The notes: a model not told the origin generated them from the letters alone. Shown: positions 1 to 5,995, counted from the stretch's first letter. The stretch: DNA of 9,025 nucleotides from a bacterium (GCA_018819665.1 JAHJOY010000318.1:1-9025), one strand, 5' to 3'. Numbers and translations are program-made.

Positions 1-1
1 G

Positions 2-49
2 GAAGTTTACCTTCGCGAAAGCGGAAAAATGGAAAGAGATGGTTTATAA
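2..49 (+). CDS. C-terminal end of an unidentified upstream gene (partial)
   Basis: A reading frame open from the left edge encodes 15 residues ending RESGKMERDGL and stops at TAA 47-49, two bases before the TTG start of the histidine kinase. Such tight spacing is typical of translational coupling inside an operon. The weak purine-rich stretch around 31-38 that could serve the kinase would lie inside this gene. I do not recognise the peptide and only the tail is present. The kinase frame is also open to the left edge, so this tail could be a shadow of a longer kinase; the non-hydrophobic, Lys/Arg-rich translation there makes that less likely. Confidence 0.3.
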   Translation, partial: EVYLRESGKMERDGL

Positions 50-51
50 AG

Positions 52-1737
52 TTGAAAAAAGGGAAAAATCAAAAAATATTTGAGTCATTACCTTTTCGAG
101 AAAGAAATATTGTTTTAGCTTTAATTATTATCTTGCTTCTTACTCTATTACTGGGTTCTTTGACCTATAAAGAAGTACAAAGAGAAAGATATTATTTATG
201 GGAATTAGCCCGCTCGGAAGGATTAAATATTGCCTTTTCTATCCAAACTCTTGGCCCCCAGTTTATCTTAAATGAAAATACTTTAAAAGATATTTTAGTG
301 CTTTTAAAAAAAGAAGGGGTAAGCTATATCGATATTTGTAACGATAAAGGGATAATTTTAATCAGTACTGAAGAAGAAAGATGGCAAAATGTCATAAAAA
401 TCCCTAAACCTGGCAAAATAAATTTTATAAATACTGAAGACAAAAAAGGCAATAGAATACTTCAAGTAATAAAACCATTCAATCTAGATATTTGGAAAAC
501 ATTACCTATTATAAATAGTTCTTTAGTGGTGGGGATAAATTTAGAAGGTTATTATCTGCGCTTGAGTCAGACTGGAAGAAGAATAATTTTAAATTACAGC
601 ATTATAATGGCTCTTGCGTTATTTGGGATTTATGTAATTTTTAAATTACAAGAGACCTATATCGTAAAAAAGACCTTGAATGAAATGAAAGTATATACTT
701 CAAAATTATTAGAGACTATGGCTAATGCGGTAATTTCAGTAGATAATAATGGTATCATTAAGACCTGTAATCGTAAGAGTGAAGAGATTTTTGGCAAAAG
801 TAGAGAAGAAGCGTTAAATAAAGATTGTCAGGAAGTATTGAATTTAAATATTGAGGGAGAATGTATTTTTAAGAAATGCTTATTAGAGAGAAAAAATATC
901 AATCAGGAAATAATTTTAGAAGAAAAAGGGTTAAATAAAAAAATACTGGAGGTTAACACTTCCTTTTTAACCGGTGAATTGGGAGAAATCACAGGCGTGG
1001 TAGCGGAAATAAGGGATGTAACTGAAATTAAAAATTTAAATGAAGAAATAGCTCGTAATAAGAGATTGGCTGCCTTAGGTAAATTTTCTGCCGGGATTGC
1101 CCATGAAATTAGGAATCCTTTAAGTTCAATCAGAGGGTTAGCACAGTTTGTTTATAATTCATTCTCTAAGACCGATGAAAGAAAAGAGGACTTAAATGCC
1201 ATTATTCAGGAAGTAGATAGATTAAATAAATTAGTGTTCCAGGTTTTAGATTTCGCCAAATTGAAAAAACCAAACTTAACCCGTTTTTCTTTAAATGATT
1301 TAATAAGAAAGATTACTGAATTGTTTAAATTAGAGATAGAAGATAAGCAGATTAAATTTAGTCCGGAACTTTCCCCGGATATTTCTAAAATTCAAGCTGA
1401 TGAAGACCAGGTAAGGCAGATTTTAATGAATGCAATTATTAATGCTATTCAGGCTGTCCCCAAGAAAGGGGAAATCAAAATTAAAACTGAAAAAACTCTT
1501 TTAAAGGGAGAACCAGCTATAAAATTAATTATTGAAGATAGCGGGATTGGTATTCCTGAAAAAGATTTTTCTCAAATATTTGACCCCTTCTTTAGCACCA
1601 AAGATAAAGGTTCCGGATTGGGTCTTTCTATAGTGTATAAGTTGATAGAGGCTCATCAGGGAGAGATTAAAGTTGAATCCAAAGAAGGGGAAGGAACAAA
1701 GTTTGTTATTTTTTTACCTCAAAAAGGAGGGTGGTAA
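52..1737 (+). CDS. Membrane-bound PAS sensor histidine kinase, NtrB/ZraS-like
   Basis: This is a two-component sensor of 561 residues that should autophosphorylate on histidine and pass the phosphate to the regulator encoded immediately downstream. Visible order: a basic N-terminus; a first membrane segment at about 20-39; an extracytoplasmic region of about 140 residues (40-178); a second membrane segment at about 179-197; a PAS domain at about 217-325; the HisKA H-box with His351 in AHEIRNPLSS; and a HATPase domain with the N-box around Asn460/Asn464, DSGIG at 496-500, the FDPFFSTK box at 510-517 and GSGLGL at 520-525. All catalytic motifs are intact. The PAS domain has cysteines (239, 259, 271, 276) but no obvious haem or flavin signature. 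The extracytoplasmic part resembles a small Cache/PDC-like domain only loosely, so the signal is unknown. The TTG start is the earliest start codon in frame; the frame itself stays open to the window edge. Kinase identity is firm, substrate is not. Confidence 0.93.
   Translation: MKKGKNQKIFESLPFRERNIVLALIIILLLTLLLGSLTYKEVQRERYYLWELARSEGLNIAFSIQTLGPQFILNENTLKDILVLLKKEGVSYIDICNDKGIILISTEEERWQNVIKIPKPGKINFINTEDKKGNRILQVIKPFNLDIWKTLPIINSSLVVGINLEGYYLRLSQTGRRIILNYSIIMALALFGIYVIFKLQETYIVKKTLNEMKVYTSKLLETMANAVISVDNNGIIKTCNRKSEEIFGKSREEALNKDCQEVLNLNIEGECIFKKCLLERKNINQEIILEEKGLNKKILEVNTSFLTGELGEITGVVAEIRDVTEIKNLNEEIARNKRLAALGKFSAGIAHEIRNPLSSIRGLAQFVYNSFSKTDERKEDLNAIIQEVDRLNKLVFQVLDFAKLKKPNLTRFSLNDLIRKITELFKLEIEDKQIKFSPELSPDISKIQADEDQVRQILMNAIINAIQAVPKKGEIKIKTEKTLLKGEPAIKLIIEDSGIGIPEKDFSQIFDPFFSTKDKGSGLGLSIVYKLIEAHQGEIKVESKEGEGTKFVIFLPQKGGW
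1724..1730 (+). promoter_or_regulatory. Ribosome binding site that decides the regulator start
   Basis: AAGGAGG lies inside the last codons of the kinase gene. It abuts the in-frame GTG at 1731 with no spacing, but sits nine bases before the TTG at 1740, which is a normal distance. TTG 1740 is therefore the better start, and it gives the usual response-regulator N-terminus of one or two basic residues before ILVIDDE. Confidence 0.7.
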
Positions 1738-1739
1738 TT

Positions 1740-3068
1740 TTGCGAAAAATATTAGTAATCGATGATGAACAAAATATAAGAAAAATGTTAACCCGGGTAT
1801 TATCTCCGGAGGGATTTATAGTTAAAGAAGCTGATAATGGCTTAGAGGCTCTAAAGAGATTACAGGAAGAAAATTACAGTTTGGTATTATTAGATCTTAA
1901 AATGCCCGGTTTAAATGGTATAGAAACCTTAAAGAAGATAAGAGAAAATGATTTAAATCTACCGGTTATTATGATGTCTGCTTATGGGAGTATTCCCGAA
2001 GCGGTGGAAGCAATGAAATTAGGGGCTTTGGATTATTTAATAAAACCTTTCGATATTGAAGAACTAAAAATTATAACTAATAGAGCAATTAAGCAATATG
2101 AATTAGAAGTGGAAAACATCTACTATCGAGAGGAAGAAGAGAAGAGATTCAACTTTCATGAAATTATAGGAAAGAGTAATTCTATAAATAAAGTTTTAGA
2201 AATGGTGAAAAACGTATCTCCCACTACTGCTACTGTGCTTATTACCGGGGAGAGTGGTACAGGAAAAGAGTTGATAGCCCGAGCAATACACAAAAACAGT
2301 CTGCGTAAAAATGGTCCATTTGTAGTGGTAAATTGTGTAGCCTTTTCTCCCAATCTCCTGGAGAGCGAACTCTTTGGACATGAAAAAGGTTCTTTTACCG
2401 GAGCAATTGCTAAAAGGATAGGTCGTTTCGAAATGGCAAATGAAGGAACTATTTTTTTAGATGAAATAGGAGAGATAGACTCTACTATCCAAACAAAATT
2501 ACTTAGAGTTTTACAGGAAAGGGAATTTGAAAGGGTAGGAAGTTCAAGGAGCATTAAAGTTGATGTAAGAATATTATCTGCTACCAATAAAGATTTAAAA
2601 AAAGAAGTAGAAGAAAGAAGGTTTAGAGAGGATTTATTTTATCGGCTAAATGTCTTTAGTGTAGATGTTCCTCCTTTAAGGGAAAGGAAAGAGGATATAC
2701 CTTTAATTGTGGAGCATCTTATCGCTAAATATAATAAAATCTTAAATAAAAAAGTTAAAAAAGTTTCTGCAAAAGCTATGGAATTACTGCTGGATTATAA
2801 TTATCCCGGTAATATAAGAGAGTTAGGAAATATTATTGAGCGAAGTATGATTATGGCAAAAGACGGAATAATCGATGGAAAGTATTTCAATTTTATAAAC
2901 AAAGAAACATACATTGAAAAAAAGGGGACTTTAAAAGAAGCAGAAAAAGAGCTAATTATAAAATATTTAGTCCAAAACAAGGGAAATCGCACTAAAACAG
3001 CAGAGATTTTAGGAATAAGCCGAAGAAGCCTGCAGAACAAAATCAAAGAATATCAAATAAATTTGTAA
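1740..3068 (+). CDS. Sigma54-dependent response regulator, NtrC family
   Basis: A 442-residue transcriptional activator paired with the preceding kinase. The receiver domain (1-118) has the acidic pair Asp8/Asp9, phospho-acceptor Asp52 in LLDLKMPG, and Lys102. The AAA+ domain (about 140-370) has Walker A GESGTGKE at 170-177, the sigma54-contact loop as GSFTGA at 217-222 (the family norm is GAFTGA), Walker B FLDEIGE at 239-245, and the LFYRLNVF and PPLRER motifs. A Fis-type helix-turn-helix closes the protein at about 415-437 (NRTKTAEILGISRRSLQNKI). The kinase stop and this TTG start are two bases apart, so they are translated as one unit. It should form a ring that remodels sigma54 polymerase at an enhancer-dependent promoter; no -24/-12 promoter was found in the window, so targets lie elsewhere. 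Closest named relatives by architecture are AtoC, ZraR and HydG; no specific regulon can be assigned. Confidence 0.94.
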   Translation: MRKILVIDDEQNIRKMLTRVLSPEGFIVKEADNGLEALKRLQEENYSLVLLDLKMPGLNGIETLKKIRENDLNLPVIMMSAYGSIPEAVEAMKLGALDYLIKPFDIEELKIITNRAIKQYELEVENIYYREEEEKRFNFHEIIGKSNSINKVLEMVKNVSPTTATVLITGESGTGKELIARAIHKNSLRKNGPFVVVNCVAFSPNLLESELFGHEKGSFTGAIAKRIGRFEMANEGTIFLDEIGEIDSTIQTKLLRVLQEREFERVGSSRSIKVDVRILSATNKDLKKEVEERRFREDLFYRLNVFSVDVPPLRERKEDIPLIVEHLIAKYNKILNKKVKKVSAKAMELLLDYNYPGNIRELGNIIERSMIMAKDGIIDGKYFNFINKETYIEKKGTLKEAEKELIIKYLVQNKGNRTKTAEILGISRRSLQNKIKEYQINL

Positions 3069-3119
3069 GTCAAAAAGTTAACCAAAGGTGCCAGGCACCT
3101 TTGGTTAACTTTTTGACTT
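3067..3119. terminator. Perfect 53-bp palindrome, likely bidirectional terminator
   Basis: Two 26-base arms match perfectly around a single A at 3093. The centre is GGTGCCAGGCACC; the outer part carries AAAAAG on the left and CTTTTT on the right, so either strand's transcript gives a GC-rich core followed by A and U tracts. The left arm begins with the last two bases of the regulator's TAA stop codon, and the right arm's last two bases are the first two of the next promoter's -35 box. Termination is inferred from shape and position. It could instead be, or derive from, a dispersed palindromic repeat. Confidence 0.7.
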
Positions 3120-3146
3120 GACATAATTATTAAAGTATCTTACACT
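3118..3146 (+). promoter_or_regulatory. Sigma70/sigmaA-type promoter for the ECF S component
   Basis: TTGACA at 3118-3123 is a perfect -35 box, and TACACT at 3141-3146 (four of six consensus bases) follows after exactly 17 bp. Transcription would start near 3153, giving a leader of about 120 nt before the ATG at 3273. The -35 box overlaps the end of the upstream palindrome by two bases. Confidence 0.7.
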
Positions 3147-3152
3147 ATGGGT

Positions 3153-3266
3153 GTAAAGGATACACCTTTACCCGAGAGCTTGTATCTTGCAGGAGAACAA
3201 GACCAGGAGTAAATAAAATTAATAGTATTTCGTCTAGTATCTTATGACGGAACTAGAACGGAGGTG
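3153..3266 (+). promoter_or_regulatory. Structured 5' leader with alternative hairpins; candidate riboswitch
   Basis: Hand-folding the predicted leader gives a 7-bp stem GTAAAGG/CCTTTAC (3153-3159 with 3165-3171), a 5-bp stem CTTGT/ACAAG (3179-3183 with 3197-3201), and a 3' module with two incompatible folds. Hairpin A pairs 3228-3234 with 3246-3252 (seven pairs, one G-U). Hairpin B pairs 3228-3237 with 3253-3263 (ten pairs, two G-U, one bulged A at 3257) and covers GGAG (3260-3263) of the Shine-Dalgarno site. A exposes and B hides the ribosome site, as in a translational riboswitch. GTATCTT occurs at 3182 and 3237, plus once upstream at 3135. I cannot match the leader by eye to a riboswitch class, and no energies were calculated. 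Confidence 0.4.
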
Positions 3267-3272
3267 AAAAAA

Positions 3273-3800
3273 ATGAATAGAGATTCTGCTTTATTAGGAT
3301 TTAAGCTTACTACCCGGCAGCTGGCTATATCCGGTATGCTGGGGGCAATTGCTATCATCTTAGGAGTAACCAGGTTGGGGTTTATCCCTGTTCCAACTCC
3401 AGCCGGTCATGCTACCATTATGCACATTCCAGCCATTTTAGGTGGGATACTCGAAGGTCCGATAGTAGGTGCATTAGTAGGATTAATCTTCGGAGTTTAC
3501 AGTTTTACAAATGCCACTAACCCCATATTTGCCGACCCTATAATCGCTATTTTACCCAGAATATTTATCGGAGTAGCGGCTTATTATTCTTACAAATATC
3601 TCTGGAAGAACAGTGCTATTGCGGCGGCCTTAGGAACTCTTACCAACACTATCGGAGTATTGGGATTGGCTACTTTAAGAGGATATCTTCCGGTAAAAGT
3701 AAGTGCCAGCATTGCAGTAGTTCATGGTACTCCGGAAGTGGTAGTAGCAATATTATTAGTATTTATATTAGTCAAAGCTTTAAAAAGAGCTGGTTATTAG
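3273..3800 (+). CDS. panT: ECF transporter S component, probable pantothenate-binding subunit
   Basis: A 175-residue, very hydrophobic protein with about five to six membrane segments (roughly 17-38, 50-76, 86-107, 114-136, 146-169). Its length and the small-residue-rich style (LAISGMLGAIAIIL, HIPAILGGILEGPIVGALVG, FADPIIAILPRIFIG) fit the substrate-binding S subunit of energy-coupling-factor vitamin importers. No EcfA ATPase or EcfT gene is nearby, so it presumably uses a shared module encoded elsewhere, as in group II ECF systems. Pantothenate is inferred from the pantothenate kinase gene next door. A niacin precursor is the main alternative because the nad genes are close; folate or another vitamin cannot be excluded. 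ATG 3273 is chosen over the in-frame GTG at 3264 because that GTG is part of the Shine-Dalgarno sequence GGAGGTG (3260-3266), which sits six bases before the ATG. Family is well supported, substrate moderately. Confidence 0.82.
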   Translation: MNRDSALLGFKLTTRQLAISGMLGAIAIILGVTRLGFIPVPTPAGHATIMHIPAILGGILEGPIVGALVGLIFGVYSFTNATNPIFADPIIAILPRIFIGVAAYYSYKYLWKNSAIAAALGTLTNTIGVLGLATLRGYLPVKVSASIAVVHGTPEVVVAILLVFILVKALKRAGY

Positions 3801-3807
3801 GAAAGTT

Positions 3808-3847
3808 ATAGAGTAGGGGAGTTGAGTATTCCTCTACTCTATTTTTA
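3808..3847 (+). terminator. Rho-independent terminator after the S component gene
   Basis: A 13-bp stem with one G-U pair (ATAGAGTAGGGGA at 3808-3820 with 3830-3842), a 9-base loop, then TTTT immediately after the stem. It begins seven bases past the stop codon. It separates transcription of the transporter gene from coaX, so the two are probably not one simple operon unless read-through occurs. Confidence 0.9.
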
Positions 3848-3945
3848 TTGTTTAAGTTTACAAAATTTTAACTGGAATGTTGTGGATTATTTAAAATGAT
3901 TCAGGGGACAACGGTTCTTTAAATCACTTAAAAAAAGAAAGATAG

Positions 3946-4001
3946 ATTCCCGCTTCCGCCTGCCTGTGCAGGCACGGCAGACACGGCAGACAGGCGGGAA
4001 T
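3946..4001. repeat. GC-rich composite palindromic repeat upstream of coaX
   Basis: Outer arms ATTCCCGC (3946-3953) and GCGGGAAT (3994-4001) are exact reverse complements. Inside are a small palindrome GCCTGTGCAGGC (3962-3973) and a 9-bp tandem duplication of ACGGCAGAC (3974-3982 and 3983-3991). CGCCTG (3958-3963) can also pair with CAGGCG (3991-3996). Base composition is far richer in G+C than the flanks, and the element ends 32 bases before the coaX start region. Dispersed elements with ATTCCCGC/GCGGGAAT ends are familiar to me from many environmental bacterial genomes, so this is probably one copy of a family. No transposase is nearby. The rest of the gap (3848-3945) shows nothing I can name. 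Confidence 0.6.
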
Positions 4002-4036
4002 GACAAAGGGGCATATAATTCGAGGGAGGGGATATG

Positions 4037-4804
4037 ATGATTTTAGTAATTGATGTAGGTAATACCCATACGGTAATAGGGGTATACAAAGAAGAGAGAT
4101 TATTAGGCCATTGGAGAATTTCTACTGATCTGAATAAGACAGAGGATGAGTATGGAATGTTAGTTAAGAGTTTGGTTTCCGATTCTAATTTATCCTTTTC
4201 AGATATTAAATCAGTAGTTATTTCCTGTGTTATCCCTCCGGTAACCTGGATATTAAAAAAGATGTCTGTGGACTATTTTAAAGTACCTCCAATTATTGTA
4301 GGGCCAGGGATAAAGACTGAAATTTATATTAAAACAGATAATCCCAAGGAAGTGGGGGCAGATAGAATTGTCAATGCCATTGCTGCTTATAAATTATACG
4401 GAGGGCCGGTAATAATTGTAGATTTTGGAACAGCCACTACATTTTGTGCAGTTAATAAGGAGGGAGTTTATCTGGGCGGGGCGATTACTCCCGGAATAGA
4501 AATTTCAGCAGAAGCTCTGTTTGAAAAGACGGCCAAGCTACCCAAAATAGAATTTATAAAACCCAAACATTCTATAGGCAGCAATACTATTACCGCAATG
4601 CAGTCAGGAATGTTCTTTGGCTATTTGGGATTAACTAATGAATTAATTAGACGGTTTAAGAGAGAGTTAGGGGAAGATTCTGTAGTAGTAGCTACCGGCG
4701 GCCAGGCAGAATTGATGGGAAACGAAAGTAAGCTAATCGATAAAATCAATCCTTTTTTGACCTTGCAGGGATTGCGTATGATATATGAGATGAATAAGCC
4801 TTAA
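4037..4804 (+). CDS. coaX: Type III pantothenate kinase
   Basis: CoaX phosphorylates pantothenate to 4'-phosphopantothenate, the first committed step of coenzyme A synthesis, in the cytoplasm. At 255 residues it has normal family length. It shows the ASKHA-fold motifs of the family: VIDVGNTHT at the N-terminus (phosphate loop), GADR at 107-110 containing the catalytic Asp109, DFGTATTF at 129-136, GGAITPGI at 147-154, and ATGGQAEL near 219-226. Two ATGs are adjacent (4034, 4037). The second is preferred because GGAGG at 4025-4029 is seven bases away and the protein then begins MILVIDVGNT, as is typical; the difference is one residue. Type III kinases are not feedback-inhibited by CoA, so control may come through supply, which fits a pantothenate uptake gene just upstream. 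The gene converges on nadC. Confidence 0.95.
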   Translation: MILVIDVGNTHTVIGVYKEERLLGHWRISTDLNKTEDEYGMLVKSLVSDSNLSFSDIKSVVISCVIPPVTWILKKMSVDYFKVPPIIVGPGIKTEIYIKTDNPKEVGADRIVNAIAAYKLYGGPVIIVDFGTATTFCAVNKEGVYLGGAITPGIEISAEALFEKTAKLPKIEFIKPKHSIGSNTITAMQSGMFFGYLGLTNELIRRFKRELGEDSVVVATGGQAELMGNESKLIDKINPFLTLQGLRMIYEMNKP

Positions 4805-4808
4805 TCTA

Positions 4809-4840
4809 CCAATATACCAATTCTCCAATTCACCAATTAA
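4809..4840 (+). repeat. Octamer array CCAATTNN, four units, after coaX
   Basis: Four 8-bp units in exact register: CCAATATA (4809), CCAATTCT (4817), CCAATTCA (4825), CCAATTAA (4833). The first unit starts four bases after the coaX stop codon. The segment CCAATTCACCAATTAAC (4825-4841) occurs identically on the minus strand just after the nadB stop codon, so both genes have the same array in the same sense orientation at their 3' ends. Confidence 0.8.
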
Positions 4841-4844
4841 CTAG

Positions 4845-4921
4845 TCGATAATGAATAGTAATTCGTATAGCATATTTTTTATCGAGTATCGCGTATGTTA
4901 GCGTGTGGCGTATGGCGCTTA
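4845..4921. repeat. Degenerate drifting heptamer array, 11 units
   Basis: Read in steps of seven from 4845, neighbouring units resemble each other and change gradually: TATCGAG (4880) and TATCGCG (4887), then TATGTTA (4894), then GCGTGTG (4901), GCGTATG (4908), GCGCTTA (4915). By hand count, adjacent units agree at about 37 of 70 positions, against roughly 30 percent expected for DNA of this composition. No coding potential is seen. Confidence 0.6.
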
Positions 4922-4930
4922 CATTATTGC

Positions 4931-4950
4931 GGGTTCGATGAATCGAACCC
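4931..4950. repeat. Short perfect palindrome GGGTTCGAT/ATCGAACCC
   Basis: Nine-base arms around GA, between the convergent coaX and nadC genes and between two heptamer arrays. Neither strand has a following T tract, so it is a poor intrinsic terminator. Its form (short palindrome, followed here by CCTAC) resembles small dispersed intergenic palindromes. Confidence 0.55.
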
Positions 4951-4968
4951 CTACTTCTTCAACGCCAT

Positions 4969-5054
4969 CTGTGAATAATCCTCTGACTCCTGAATACTGG
5001 CTTCTGGCTTCTTTTTTTCTTAACTAGATACGATTCACGATATACGAGATACGT
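4969..5054. repeat. Degenerate heptamer array, 12 units, entering nadC
   Basis: Seven-base steps from 4969 give CTGTGAA, then from 4983 CTGACTC, CTGAATA at 4990, CTGGCTT at 4997 and 5004, CTTTTTT at 5011, and later TAGATAC at 5025, GATTCAC at 5032, GATATAC at 5039, GAGATAC at 5046. From 4983 on, adjacent units agree at about 39 of 63 positions by hand count. The last units lie inside the 3' end of nadC and encode its final residues. A heptamer relative (CTGGCTC, CTGAATT) recurs at 6043-6056. Confidence 0.65.
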
Positions 5055-5898
5055 TTTTCATTTCCATACTAATATCTAACGATTTTACTGAATGGGTGAG
5101 GGCGCCAATAGAAATTAAATCTACTCCCGTTTGAGCAATTTTCCGCACTTTCTCCAAAGTAATTCCTCCTGATGCCTCAATTAAGGCTTTACCTTTAACA
5201 ATTTTTACCGCTTCTCTCATAGTATCTAAATTCATATTATCCAGCATTATTATATCAACTTTCATCTTTAAAGCTTCTTGAAGCTGAGATAAGTTTTCTA
5301 CTTCGACTTCAATATTTACTGTATGAGAGATTTGTTTTCGGACAGAATTTACTGCTGATTTAATTCCTCCTGCTACTGCTATATGATTATCCTTAATTAA
5401 TACAGCATCATATAATCCGAAGCGGTGATTATATCCTCCCCCCATGCGGACAGCATATTTTTCTAATATTCGTAATCCAGGAGTAGTTTTACGTGTATCA
5501 ACTATTCGAACCGGGAAATCTTTTACTTCCTGACAGAATTTAGAGGTAATGGTGGCTATACCGGACATTCGCTGAAGGAAATTTAAGGCAACCCTTTCTC
5601 CTTTTAGAATAGTTTGGGCAGAACCAGTAATTTCTGCTAATACTTTTTCCCGAGCAACTTTTGTCCCGTCTTTAGTTTTTTCTTGAAAAATAATCTCTGA
5701 ATCTAATTTTTGAAATACCAGGTAGGCAATATCTAAACCGGCAATTACACCTTCTTCAGAGGTTTTAATTATCCCTTTAGCTTTTAAATTAGAAGGAATA
5801 ATAGATTCGGTGGTAATATCTCCGGTTCCAATATCTTCTAATAAAGCCTGTTCTATTATTTTATCTATCAGGATATCTTCTTTTATTGAAAAGTCCAT
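5035..5898 (-). CDS. nadC: Nicotinate-nucleotide diphosphorylase (quinolinate phosphoribosyltransferase)
   Basis: NadC converts quinolinate and PRPP to nicotinate mononucleotide, CO2 and pyrophosphate, the third step of de novo NAD synthesis. The 287-residue protein has the family's N-terminal EDIGTGDITTE (21-31), RVALNFLQRMSGIAT (102-116), DTRKTTPG (134-141), RMGGGYNHR (151-159), IKDNH (168-172), EVEVEN (197-202), MLDNM (218-222) and EASGGI (241-246). The PRPP- and quinolinate-binding basic residues in these motifs are present. The start is supported by AGAGGTG eight bases upstream. The normal C-terminus (SLDISMEMK) is followed by a short tail VSRIS encoded by the heptamer array that continues downstream, so the stop codon sits inside repeat DNA. 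It is last in the nadA-nadB-nadC series, 235 bp after nadB, and converges on coaX. Confidence 0.96.
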   Translation of the reverse strand: MDFSIKEDILIDKIIEQALLEDIGTGDITTESIIPSNLKAKGIIKTSEEGVIAGLDIAYLVFQKLDSEIIFQEKTKDGTKVAREKVLAEITGSAQTILKGERVALNFLQRMSGIATITSKFCQEVKDFPVRIVDTRKTTPGLRILEKYAVRMGGGYNHRFGLYDAVLIKDNHIAVAGGIKSAVNSVRKQISHTVNIEVEVENLSQLQEALKMKVDIIMLDNMNLDTMREAVKIVKGKALIEASGGITLEKVRKIAQTGVDLISIGALTHSVKSLDISMEMKNVSRIS

Positions 5899-5922
5899 CT
5901 TTAAAACACCTCTTTATAGAAT

Positions 5923-5960
5923 AATTGGCCAATTGACCAATTCCCCAATCTACCAATTTA
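5923..5960 (+). repeat. Octamer array CCAATTNN, four units, upstream of nadC
   Basis: CCAATTGA (5929), CCAATTCC (5937), CCAATCTA (5945) and CCAATTTA (5953) in exact 8-bp register, preceded by an inverted half unit AATTGG (5923-5928). It is inverted relative to the array at 6093-6132, and the two could pair in a nadB-nadC transcript. It begins ten bases upstream of the nadC Shine-Dalgarno site (5907-5913). Confidence 0.75.
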
Positions 5961-5977
5961 GTTAAAAATAATGTAGC

Positions 5978-5995
5978 AACACGGCGTGCCGTGTT
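5978..5995. repeat. Short perfect palindrome AACACGGC/GCCGTGTT
   Basis: Eight-base arms around GT, preceded by GTAGC and GC-rich in an AT-rich spacer. It lacks a T tract on either strand, so termination is unlikely. It is similar in style to the palindrome at 4931-4950 but different in sequence. It looks like a member of a small dispersed intergenic palindrome class. Confidence 0.5.

Noticed and set aside
2156..2587. Open frame of 143 codons on the minus strand
   Set aside because: It lies wholly inside the AAA+ domain of the NtrC-family regulator, has no recognisable product, and is a shadow. The same applies to minus-strand frames at 2196-2381, 2801-3046 and the alternate frame at 8673-8894 within nadA.
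3094..3110. GGCACC-containing segment as a sigma54 -24/-12 promoter
   Set aside because: The GC at the -12 position is missing at the required spacing, and the segment is half of the palindrome. No other convincing -24/-12 promoter was found by eye.
4014..4019. Perfect TATAAT 15 bases upstream of the coaX start
   Set aside because: No -35 box lies 16-18 bp upstream (that position is in the GC-rich repeat), and a start from it would fall inside the Shine-Dalgarno region. Probably chance in AT-rich DNA.
4931..4950. GGTTCGA...TCGAACC resembling the T arm of a tRNA
   Set aside because: The two-base gap gives no seven-base T loop, and no acceptor, D or anticodon arms surround it. It is a plain palindrome.
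5005..5020. T-rich run after GGCTT repeats as a coaX terminator
   Set aside because: No hairpin precedes the T run; the T tract is part of the heptamer array.
4809..5054. Possible CRISPR-like array between coaX and nadC
   Set aside because: Units are 7-8 bp, degenerate and directly adjacent, with no spacers and no cas genes.
5915..5920. TATAAA-like -10 box (minus strand) just upstream of nadC
   Set aside because: It would place the transcription start within the ribosome binding site, and the only -35 candidate matches three of six bases.
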